A stretch of DNA of 64,000 nt from Eleusine coracana subsp. coracana (lineage: Eukaryota > Streptophyta > Magnoliopsida > Poales > Poaceae): the NCBI GenBank assembly GCA_032690845.1, contig CM064429.1:15780569-15844568 (forward strand). The letters run 5' to 3'. Shown piece by piece: positions 24,600-33,897 of this stretch. The notes beneath the pieces were generated by a model. The model saw only the letters and a program-made list of their open reading frames with translations. It ran no database searches and was not told the origin of the DNA. Each line of letters opens with the position of its first letter. Within the stretch, counting starts at the first letter, position 1. A program made the position numbers and the translations under genes.

Positions 24600-24806
24600 C
24601 CAGTTCAACGAGCAAACACCCAAAATCAGACTCTGAATCCCAAAAAAAAAATCGGAGGAATTACTCACCTGGTTATGCTCCATCGTTCCCATGGATCAGA
24701 ATTCAGTCGTCTTCTTCAGATCTCCGGATTGATCCGCGGATGGCTCTCGCATGCCAAATTGCCTCGAGAGCCTTCGTTCAACGCCAAGTAAATGCGAACC
24801 GACCTC
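24600..24806 (-). other. LINE 5' end with a possible spliced leader exon
   Basis: Close to the 5' end, the minus strand has ATGGAGCATAACCAG followed by GTGAGT at about 24684-24665, a consensus splice donor after a five-codon start. A downstream acceptor was not identified, so splicing is only a possibility. Confidence 0.35.
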
Positions 24807-24821
24807 CCCTTCTCCCGAGCT

Positions 24822-25667
24822 CACGGCAATGGCTTCCTTCTTCCCAAAATTTGCCCGAATCCAGCTGCCCCTCCCAGGGATTCTACCTCCTCTAGTCACG
24901 CGTGAACGCCCTCCTCCATTCTCCCTACCGCCGGCCATCCTCCCCCTCTCCCCTGCTTCGGCCCCAATCTCCCAAGCTCGACTTGGAGCGAGGAAGAAGA
25001 CAATCCTTCTGTTCCACATGAGAAGAAAGCCAACTTTACACTCTAGCCCCCGTACTTTCTTCAAATAAAACCCCCTCACCATATTAGTTATACAATCTTG
25101 CACCTAGGCCCTACCCCTCCTTCCTATTTTCATTTTAGCCCCTGTCATTTTTACAACCAAGCCCTAGTTATTATTGTAATTACAAATAGGTCCCCATGAC
25201 ATTATAAAAATTACAAATAAGCCCCTAGACCTTCCAAAAATCATATCTTTTCAACCATAGCTCCGTTTTGGGAGATTCTCTCGCTCACGCGATCGTCCCG
25301 ATACGAGGAACCTTTTGCCACCCACCATATTTTTTGTTTCTACCACGATATCCCCCTTGTCCCCCTTAACATCATATCTTCTCCGCCTGAACTCCGTTTC
25401 CCCTGATTGTTTCACCATTGACCTTCTGAGACCCAACCTACCCAAATCATACCTTGTAAAACTGAACCATATCCACCAAGTCCTGACCTACCTATAATCC
25501 CACTGGTATACACCAACACCTCAAATAATTCTATTCAGAGTTTTAATTAGAGTTTTGATTATTTCTTATTGATTTATTTCCTTCACGATAGTGTCACGTA
25601 CCGTTGCATACGGAGAACCTGAGGAGCCCGATGCTGGAGACGAAGCCCGAAGTCCCAAGTCTTGAGA
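24822..25667 (+). mobile_element. Long LTR A, second part
   Basis: The sequence resumes LTR A after the LINE target duplication. A GC-rich leader (24822-25000) is followed by AT-rich text with 'ccttccaaaaatcatatcttttcaaccatagctcc'-like words, common in plant gypsy LTRs. It breaks at 25667/25668, where a truncated copia LTR begins. The part of A next to the break may be missing. Confidence 0.75.
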
Positions 25668-27266
25668 TGGTGATGTGCATGGATGCTCAGTGAAATCACA
25701 GGCACTAGGTGATAGTGGAGAAGCCAAGGAGCTGTTCGGAGAAGCCGGGAAACGAAGTCAAGCAAGGACGATGAGTTTCAACTTTTGGACAGAGAGACCA
25801 GACAGTCGATCAAGGAGTGACCAGACTATATGGTCATCAGTGGAGAAGATAGTCCAGAGAGAAGACTTAGTGAGGAATCTGTCTGTGTCAGGGACCATAG
25901 AGGCCGGACAGTCTGGTCTATAGACCGGACGGTCCAGTCTATACGAGTGAACCATAGGACAGAGAGGAAGCAAGCTCTCTGGAGTTCGACGAGGGTGTCC
26001 GACATGTCGGACTTGTTTGACGGCTGGACAGAGCGGATGGTCTGGTCTACTGACCGGACAAACTGGTCAGTACAAGAGGTTGCAAGTACAGCGAAGCCAA
26101 TGGCTCTGGGAGACGTTCCAGGAGTGACCGGACGGTTCGGTCAGGCAGTGACCGGACAGTCTGGTCAATGTGTCCAGAAAGGCAATCTCGTGGAGCAACG
26201 CCTAGTTGGAGGTTGGAAGCCTATATAACTTTGTTGTTGGGCTCTAGGCGACCTCTCTTGGTCAATGGAATTGCTTGGAGCATTTGGTGAGAGCCAAGAG
26301 GAAAAGAGAGGAGCACTAGAAGGAGATATTGCATATCTTGAGAGTGCTAGTGAGAATAACAAGAGCATTGTGCACATCTAAGGCTAGGGTGTCCTTGAGG
26401 GTGTGATCTAGGTTGTTACTCATGGTCTATGTTGAAACCTAGACCAATTAGGTATCGGTGATCGAGCTGATTGTGATTGGTTGTGAAGGCCGTCACACGT
26501 TTGTACACAGTTTGACCCCACCGGTGAAAGGGGCATCGCTAGTGAGCGTTTGTGTCGGCTCGGGGAGTCCGGCAAGTTCTCAAGGGAGGCGAGCTTGTGC
26601 CTTCACTCCGGGAGTGACTGCGGGCTCGTGGGCGAGAACTCCACATTGGTGGTGGGAGGGACCGGAACTTCAGCGGTAGTGGTCCAATGAGGAGTAGGGG
26701 AAGGCTCCATCCTTCCGAGACCTCAGGAAAAAAAATATCATGAGCCATCTCTTACTCTACTCCTTACTTGGATGCCTTTACCTTTCCGCATCTACGTACC
26801 GTGCTATTCATGCTTGTGTGTTTGCCTTGTTCTAGTTGATTATCTTGTAGAATTGCATGAATAGGCTTCTTGCTTGCTAGTGGTGTTTTAGCTTCCACAT
26901 TTGACCACTAGCATGTGTAGGAGTTGCATTGGCTTGATTTTTCACCCTTGTATGTGTTGTGCTACTCATGCTTGTTTGCACTAGTGCTCTACCTTATAGC
27001 TTTGCATGAGTAGGCTCCTTTGCTAGCTTGGTGTGTGCTTCCGTGTGTTTCTATTACTAGCTTGCATAGGAGTTGTATTGCCTTGAGTGATTCACTAGTA
27101 TGCTTAGGTTGTTGTTCCGTTTATAGGTTCTTTATCTTATTAGTGTGATCACCACTAGAACTGTGTAGGAATTGTTTGAAAGGTCGGTTTTAGTAATTGG
27201 CAAATTAGGTACATAGTTTGAGTTCCCGATTCACCCTCCCCCCCTCTTGGTCACTCAATCCTTTCA
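25668..27266 (+). mobile_element. 5' LTR of copia element C, truncated at its start
   Basis: It matches 40058-41659 (the other LTR of C) but lacks the first 344 bp, so the TGTAAG start is missing and no target duplication is found on this side. A TATA box TATATAA is at 26222-26228. It ends CTTTCA and is followed two bases on by the primer binding site. Many base differences from the other LTR indicate an older insertion. Confidence 0.85.
25796..26167 (+). repeat. Palindrome array upstream of the C 5' LTR TATA box
   Basis: Several GACCGGAC(N)GTCCGGTC-like palindromes, many decayed, as in D. The array ends 55 bp before the TATA box at 26222, the same spacing as in D. Confidence 0.75.
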
Positions 27267-27268
27267 AG

Positions 27269-27280
27269 TGTTATCAGAGT
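27269..27280 (+). other. Primer binding site of copia C (initiator tRNA-Met)
   Basis: TGTTATCAGAGT resembles the TGGTATCAGAGC site complementary to initiator tRNA-Met used by most plant copia elements. It lies two bases after the LTR end. The same sequence recurs at 41662 after the second LTR. Confidence 0.8.
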
Positions 27281-27334
27281 CAAGTGCTCATCATAGGGCT
27301 TAACCGCCCTGAGTAGTGACCGTATTGAGTTGGG

Positions 27335-28840
27335 ATGCCATCCCATTTGGAGCCAGGTCATGGCTCATGGAAGGATCGCTTGAAAAGCTACCTAAATGCC
27401 ATGATTCCGGATGAGTTGATGGACACACTTGTGGATTTTGCCAATACCTTTACCGATGATCATGTGTATGATGATTATTGTGTGGATTTGCCTAGGTCTA
27501 GTGAGTGCCTAGACCCTACTAGTGATGATTTCATAGGTTGCTCTGCTAGTGTGCCTATTGTGTTGAATGATAATGATGTGTCTCTTGGTCTTGCTTGCTC
27601 TTTTGGTGTGACTAGTGCTGATGATGCTTGTGAGCCTTTTGTTGGTCATGCTAGTGTCTTGCTTGTTGAGGAGTTCTTTACTTTTTGTGCTAATGAGAAT
27701 AAGGACTTACTTGACTCTCTTATTCGCTTGTGAGGTACCATGAACAGAATTGCAACAACTAATTTCGAGCTTCCCAAGATATTGATTGTCGAGAAGATCC
27801 TCACCTTGCTCCCTAGCAGCAAGCTCCTCTACATCACCCTTGATCTCATCATGGACAAGAATCTTTCCGTTGATGATGTGATCGGGCAGCTCTTCAAGGA
27901 TGAGGAGATCACCGCATGGTTGACGGGGAAGAAGAAGTTCAAGGAAAACAATGAAGCATCTTCAAGAAAAGGGAAACAAGTAGCTTCGAGCTCAAACTTC
28001 TTTGATCCCTCCAGAAGATTGTCGTGCAATAGCTTCTACAATCCTTTCGGATCAAGACCTACACCAAGCTCATCATCAGGTGCTTCAACAAGCTCTACCC
28101 CAAGTGTCATTCCAAGTTCTACTCCAAGCACTTCGAGTGGACCTCACATTGGTGTGAGAGGAGCGCTGACCATGATGCTCACAGGATTGCTTGGGATAAT
28201 CGACCTCACCACTACGGCTCCGGCGCCGCCACCTCCTCCACCACAAGATCGACTCCGGCATCTTCGTCGAGCTCAACAACAAGACCTCTTCTTTCAATTT
28301 TTTGAATTTGTGAGAGGTCCAAATGATGACCTTTGTGAGACTCCCTTGAGCACTTATGATATTGTGTGCAGGATATACTCCTTTCGAGGCCTACGGAGGA
28401 TCCCATCATATGAAGTGATTGATAGACTCCTCTTGCAAATCACAACTCCTGAGAGGGGTTTCTTACTTGAGGAGGTGATCAATAGAAGGCATGAGCTCTC
28501 AATTAAGAGAGCAATGGAGATGATACTTGTGATCCACTCACAAGTGGCTGGAGCACGTCTCTAGCCTCTATGACCCTCCCCACTACTACATTGACCTCGA
28601 TAACGTGCACATGCGGGATGATTTTGGGCAATGGAGGTATTGTGCTCCTCACTATCCTATATGGAGGAGACTTCGGGAAGGGATTGCAAGAATCCCTAAT
28701 TATAAGGATGGTCTCATTCGACATGATGAGGTTAGTGAAGGTCAATCAAGTAATGCATTGGATACTAATCCTTCTTCCTCTAGTACTTGTCTTATGGCTA
28801 CTACCAGGGTCAACTACAAGAGTGGAGGTACCCACTGGAT
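27335..28840 (+). pseudogene. Copia C: gag region, unusual and broken
   Basis: ORFs 27335-27733 (132 aa, acidic) and 27740-28564 (274 aa) cover the gag place. The second has the LDLIMDKNLSVDDVIGQL type helix seen in copia UBN2-type gag, a Ser/Thr/Pro-rich stretch (about 28060-28140) and a proline run near 28230. A third frame (about 28535-28840) encodes a Tyr/Trp/Arg-rich segment (HYPIWRRLREGI) that I do not recognise. No CCHC zinc knuckle was found, which is odd for a copia gag. The copy carries frame changes and is not functional. Confidence 0.55.
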
Positions 28841-29099
28841 ACTTGATAGTGGGTGCACCCAACATATGACCGGGAAGCCAACCATGTTCACCAACGTTGA
28901 TGAAGACGAAGACTGTGAGAAGGTGCCATTTGGTGATAATTCAAAAGGGAGAGTTAGAGGCTCAGGCAAGGTGGCCATTATAGAGGACCTCCATCTCTCC
29001 ATGGTCTTTCTTGTGGAACCCCTCAATTTCAACCTCCTATCTATTGGTCAGCTTTGTGACATGGGATTCAAATGCACTTTGATGAGGATAGATCAATGA
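28605..29099 (+). pseudogene. Copia C: aspartic protease part of pol
   Basis: The open stretch has the protease motif WILDSGCTQHMTG, with catalytic Asp-Ser-Gly at 28845-28853, then the usual LLSIGQLCDMG segment of copia polyproteins. It ends in a stop at 29097-29099, shortly before the element E insertion at 29197. The integrase half resumes at 35453. Confidence 0.85.
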
Positions 29100-29196
29100 T
29101 TGAAAATGCAAAGAAGGGGCTAATATTTCATGGAGTGAGGCACGGGAACTTGTATGTCACGGACTTCAAATCAAGCAACATGCCACCAAGTACTTG

Positions 29197-30746
29197 TGTT
29201 GACTTTTGCTAAGCCATATTAATAAATCATTCCCGGCACGGGGCCAGAAACGGTTCACTAATATGTCCCAGAGTCAAGTAGGTAAAATCCGCAAGCGCAC
29301 GGAGAATACCGCTGTAGCATTTCACCCGGAAGTATTCAGGGTATCGTATTTGTTTATCCCAGAGGAAGGTTATGATCAAGAAGCGTTACTAACATATAAG
29401 ATCATGTTAACAATTAGCAAGGATATCTTAACCAAGACAGGCGGGTATATGATAATAACCGGGTAGTGTGACACACACAGAAGATTCCTACTAAATAAAT
29501 AAAGTCTAGTGGAGGAAAGACTAGGCTAAGCTACTCCTACTATACATTCCTATACAGTTGCATAGCCTAAGTAGAATACATACAGACCCACACTCAGGTT
29601 CAGCAGTCAATAGTATAGCACTTCAGGCACGGACTTACCCCTGCATCCACAGGCGACTTCCGCCAAGAGCCTACGCACTAGCCTAGCGGGGAGGATTTCA
29701 AAGGACGGACAGGGCTGTCACCACCTGCCGCCTACCTCAACGAACCAGTAGACTAACGAATAATTGATGCAAATCAGTCACCCAAGTACCATACTTGCAT
29801 GACCAAAGAGCACTCTGCCCCTCCGCGATTACTATTAACGAGGCAGAGTTACCGTACGAATACGATCACCAAACCCATGCTATACTTTATCAGCTAAAAC
29901 TAAGCATAGAGACTATAACATATAAACTAGACTATAGTGACGGTATATAACTAGCATGACAATAGTAGTATAATAAATATAAACTACTATCACACAAGTA
30001 GACTATACTATCACATATATGGATCACAAAATCAAACAAGAAACTCATGACCCAAGCACAACTATATAGAAAAGATATATATATTGATAAGAGTAAAGTC
30101 TTACAAAAGGGAAAAGATACAAGAGCCATACCAATTCCAAGTGAAGACTTGGGACTAGAGAGCTCTAGACTCAGCCTAACTCCACTAAAACTCCAAGAAC
30201 TACTACTAGCAAGAGAGAAATGCTTCTTGTGGTGTGTGTTGAATGTGAAGGCACACCCTCCTATTTATAGCCTCAATAGGTCGGCAAGGGAGCGTAACCG
30301 CCACGGAAGGCATCTCAAACCGTCATCAGGAGTCACGGAGGAGCCAACACGTGGAAGCCCAGGCGGAGAGGGCGCCCGGCTGGGTCGGCCGACCTGACCA
30401 GGTCGGCCGACCTGGGGGTGGCCCCTCCTGGCCTGTGCTTTCTTGGGGAGGCTGGCAGGTGGGTCCTGAGGTCGGTTCCCGCGGTATTACAGGGAGTTAC
30501 GTCGGTTAAGTGCTGTAAATGGGCCCTTCAATCCGTGTGATGTCCATGTGGCGCTCTCTGATTGGTCGAAAGTGTGTTTTCTTGCCTTTTGAGGTGTTTC
30601 CTTCACATTTCCTCCTGCATGCACAAAGTTCTCCAAGTACAAGTGGAACTATATTATTGTGATAAAGCATGCGTGTATGAAATGCCAAATTCTCCTTTAT
30701 TTGAGTATAGTTGACGGTTAAAAATGGTACTTAACAGCCGTCAACA
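29197..30746 (-). mobile_element. 3' LTR of element E
   Basis: 1550 bp, TGTTGAC...GTCAACA. It matches 33898-35447 with an offset of 4701; the only difference I see is C at 30408 against T at 35109. A minus-strand TATA box (CTATAAATAG) is at 30261-30270. Two GGTCGGCCGACC palindromes are at 30383-30394 and 30401-30412. Confidence 0.93.
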
Positions 30747-30760
30747 AACTCCCCCAAGCT
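30747..30760 (-). other. Polypurine tract of element E
   Basis: On the minus strand AGCTTGGGGGAGTT lies directly before the 3' LTR. It primes plus-strand synthesis. A very similar AAGCTTGGGGGAGG lies at 32143-32157, right after the small ORF. Confidence 0.8.
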
Positions 30761-31366
30761 TACCCTTTGCTCGTCCCGAAGCAAAGATAAACTTAAGTTG
30801 TTGATCAGGAGTTGCTACAATGTCCTACTCCTCAATAATACTATGCGCACAACAAAGTACTCTTCCTAGAATTAAATATATTGGCGCATAACTTACCCAT
30901 TTACCTCGATCCATGGGGCTTTTACACCTCATTGTCTTGGGCGGTTGAGAGATAGAACAATTGCAGGGCACCAATCACTTGCTCTAGATTCCGCTATGTT
31001 ATTCAAGAGGTTTTCAAAAGATTTTGAAAATAAAAAACCAAGTTCCTCAAATGATTCTCTCGGATCACTCAATATGTGTATGATTCCTCACCAAGGCAAA
31101 GTGTTGCCTATAATCACCTACTTTTAAATAAGGCTTTATGTGGAGCTCAAGGTAGGGATATATGAAGCACTCATGTTCACATAATATTGCTATGTCAAAA
31201 GACCGGATCCAAGAAAAACATCAATTCAAACAATCTTGATCAAGATGTGCAAGTGTGTGGGAGAACGGAGGAATGGTGGATGGGAAGAAATAACTCCTTT
31301 TTGAATTTTCCTTCTCTCTTTTGGAGTTTCTAGGCTATGGCTACCTTTTGCTTGCTCTCTTTTTTG

Positions 31367-31401
<35 letters not shown>

Positions 31402-32142
31402 ATAGCCATAGTCCTAGTTTGCAATGAATACTTTGAGAGAGGAATTTTGCAATGGATATATGGAGTGTTTCTTTGGATAGATGGATGGATAGTGGCTTTC
31501 TTCCGGTGTAGAAGAATAGCTCACGGTGGATATGGTGGATATGGTGGATGCTATCTTCTTGATTTAGAAGGATAGCTCATGGCGGTGGATGTGTGTACAT
31601 GATCTTGATCAAGAAAGCATGAAAAGAGTTCTACTAGGGTCACAACAATTTTGACTAAGCTCAATGTGAAACAAGCAGCATATGTGTAAAGGTTTTCAAA
31701 TGTAAACACTACATATGGCTGTGGTGGGAATTTCATCATTGAGGAACTTATCAATTTGTCATTTTGAAAAATAAAACTCCGGAATTCAAGCTTTACGTTG
31801 AGCAAGATCATAGCAGCCCTATCTATCATATCATACCTCTCAACAACTTAGAACTAGAGAATGCATATGCTACCCACAAGATTCAAGTTCAAGGCAAGAT
31901 TTACCAACAAACCTAACTCTTGAGAGAGTACTAAGTTGTAAATTAGCATTAGAGAGGAATAAAGGACAGAGCAACTATTCATCATCTCAACATAGGAAAA
32001 TTATACACATTCATACCGCGCATGGAAAAGGGAAATATTTTTGTTCTTTTTATGTTTTGCAAATTTTTATGGATTTTCAGATTTAGCAAATGCAAGAAAT
32101 AAAGGGAAGGGGAAAGATACAAGTTACCGTGAGAAGGGGGGT
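30761..32142 (-). other. Element E: non-coding internal region
   Basis: No credible ORF in 1.4 kb between the two polypurine-like tracts. It holds a run of about 30 T at 31370-31399 and a GGATATGGT triplet repeat near 31525-31550. Such long untranslated stretches occur before the 3' LTR in Tat-type elements. Confidence 0.5.
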
Positions 32143-32164
32143 CCTCCCCCAAGCTTGTTCTTGC

Positions 32165-32363
32165 TCATATCTGCTGGTTCGGGTCGTAGCCTTGGGAGCG
32201 GAAGAAGGCATCCCAATTGCTCTGATTCTGAGCCATCATCGCGTTCAGCTGGCGGAATTGGTTGTCGCTGAAATTAACGGAGGATGCTTGACTCGTGCTT
32301 GCACGAGTGCTTTTTTTTTTTTCTCCGCTTGATTCCGGCGACTTGCTTCATTTGTTTGAACAT
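32165..32363 (-). CDS. Element E: small internal ORF of unknown function
   Basis: ATG at 32363 opens MFKQMKQVAGIKRR, followed by a lysine run encoded by an A-run (T at 32311-32322). After this homopolymer the meaningful frame is shifted by one base; it continues through QFRQLNAMMAQNQSNWDAFF to a TGA at 32167-32165. The span is 199 bp, one base more than 66 codons, so a single-base indel in a 12-base homopolymer (real or a sequencing error) separates the two halves. The product would be about 65 aa, basic at the N terminus and Gln/Asn-rich at the C terminus. The ATG is preceded by TTGTGTGCAGCC, which looks like a splice acceptor. A TATA box and paired palindromes lie 280-400 bp upstream. I do not recognise a function. 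Confidence 0.5.
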
Positions 32364-32638
32364 GGCTGCACACAAGAACAAACACAAGACAAGAACAAAA
32401 ACAAGATCGAACAAGTGTTCGGGTGAGCGTTAGTGAAAACGACAAACCCGAGCTTCTCCGAAATTGGTTTTCTTCTCACAACAACTGGCAAATGCACTAA
32501 AACAGAGGGGAAATATTTTTTTGGGTTTTTGGGGCTGTAGTAAAGTTGAAGAACACGAAATTTTGGGAGAGCAACAAGTGAGCAAAGGAGGGGGGTGAAA
32601 GATGGGCTTGGAATGGTGAAACTCCTCCTCCTGGGCGG

Positions 32639-32646
32639 TTTTATAG
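32639..32646 (-). promoter_or_regulatory. Possible internal TATA box of element E
   Basis: CTATAAAA on the minus strand, about 90 bp downstream of two GGTCGGCCGACC palindromes (32737-32748, 32755-32766). The LTR of E has the same layout: two palindromes and then a TATA box about 113 bp further on. What follows is a T/C-rich leader leading to the small ORF. Its use as a promoter is inference. Confidence 0.5.
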
Positions 32647-33110
32647 CCAAGGAAGCAAGATGGCCGTTAGAAAGGGACAGAGCAACGGCCATATAGCCGT
32701 TGGGAGAAAGGAGCACAGGAAAAGGTGGGGCCAAGGGGTCGGCCGACCCCACCAGGTCGGCCGACCTGGCAGGTGGGCCTCCTGGCAGCCCCCTTTTTCC
32801 TATGTGTTCCCCAACGGCTAGGGGATTTGTCCCCTGCTGCCTTTTTGCTCAAAAAGCTCGACAAAAAATCTTTTCAAAATGGAAAGCCCAAAAACCTATT
32901 TTCTAAAATTTTAAAAATGCAAATGAGTTTTGAAAAATTCCAAGGTGGCTGGAAAAATTCAAAAATGCAGAAATGCAGTGGTCGGGAAAAATCGAAATGT
33001 GGTGGAAAGCAAATATGTAATTAAAAGAGCAAATATGGATAACTACCGGTTTAACCTCCCGGCGAGGACTCACCTTTTAAAGTCCGACGAGCGGGACTTT
33101 TCTCCGGCGT

Positions 33111-33752
33111 TCAGCTCGATGAAGCGTTGTCCGGTCCCGGAGATGAAGACACGGATGATGCTTCTTGTTTCACTCGCCACACCTTCTTGGTCTTTGTTAC
33201 GGTCGGTGGCTTCTCGGGCTTCGGAGGCTGCGGTTTTGCAGGCTTCACAGACTGTTTCTTTACAGACCTCGGAGGTTGCTGCCTTGTGGACTTCGGAGGT
33301 TGTTGCTTAATGTGTGACCTTTTCCTCCTTGCCTTCATCAGTTGTTGCTGTGCAACTTTTTCCTTCTCAAGGAAGTTCTTCATGAATGTGATGAGGCTGT
33401 CCTTCTTTTTGAACGTGTTGCAAATCTCCAGGAATTGCTGGAGATGAGCACTAGCGTCCTCGATGGCTTTCCCACAGAATGGGCTAGCCTGCACCATGGT
33501 GATGAGATCGGTCTTGATCTCGAAGTTCGCATCTCCCACATTGCCAGCTGGTCCCGTAGGGATGTTGGCAGCGGAGGGAGCAGAGAACTCGCGGAGGGTC
33601 TTGTCGGCCATTTGCTCAGAGCTTGATGGTGCGGGAATGACAGGTTCGATTGGCCGAGTCTCCTTACGAGGAGGGGTGAGCCTAGCTCGTGTCCTTCTCA
33701 GGAGTGACTCAGGATCTTCAGTGAAGTTTGTCGGCAAGTCGAAACCAGTCAT
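33111..33752 (-). CDS. Element E: truncated gag protein (213 aa)
   Basis: The ORF starts 120 nt after the primer binding site. Residues 70-115 match the start of an Athila/Tat-like gag capsid (TMVQASPFCGKAIEDASAHL, then EICNTF). Just where capsid should continue, it turns into a Lys/Gln/Pro-rich tail with repeats (QQPPKSTRQQPPRSVKKQ), ending in a Ser-rich end. So the capsid domain is cut and joined to a basic low-complexity tail. The frame is intact, as expected for a young copy. It may bind its RNA; this is inference. Confidence 0.7.
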   Translation of the reverse strand: MTGFDLPTNFTEDPESLLRRTRARLTPPRKETRPIEPVIPAPSSSEQMADKTLREFSAPSAANIPTGPAGNVGDANFEIKTDLITMVQASPFCGKAIEDASAHLQQFLEICNTFKKKDSLITFMKNFLEKEKVAQQQLMKARRKRSHIKQQPPKSTRQQPPRSVKKQSVKPAKPQPPKPEKPPTVTKTKKVWRVKQEASSVSSSPGPDNASSS

Positions 33753-33871
33753 ACACTACCCTGTTTTCATACAAAATGCAGAAAACAAAGCAAGGTTAAC
33801 CTGCTTAGGAGATAGCCTTAATAATTGCAACACTACTATATACATTAGTAATTTTTCTTGATCATACGCCT

Positions 33872-33889
33872 TCCCCGGCAACGGCGCCA
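33872..33889 (-). other. Primer binding site of element E (tRNA-Asp)
   Basis: TGGCGCCGTTGCCGGGGA on the minus strand, 8 bases inside the LTR edge at 33898. It is the same site as in element F. Confidence 0.9.
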
Positions 33890-33897
33890 GAAATGCT

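Larger units (their letters stand above)
17423..24806 (-). mobile_element. L1-type LINE retrotransposon, main body
   Basis: A non-LTR element on the minus strand with ORF1 (zinc knuckles plus an RRM-like domain), ORF2 (endonuclease, reverse transcriptase, zinc-binding C terminus), a short poly(A) on the far side of LTR B, and a 15-bp target duplication (12565-12579, 24807-24821). Total about 7.4 kb without B, so it looks full length. Both ORFs carry frame breaks. LINEs move by target-primed reverse transcription at a nick made by the ORF2 endonuclease. Confidence 0.9.

Noticed and set aside
31370..31399. T-run of about 30 bases as a LINE or retrogene poly(A) tail
   Set aside because: No coding sequence or target duplication beside it, and it lies in the non-coding part of element E; a simple homopolymer is enough.
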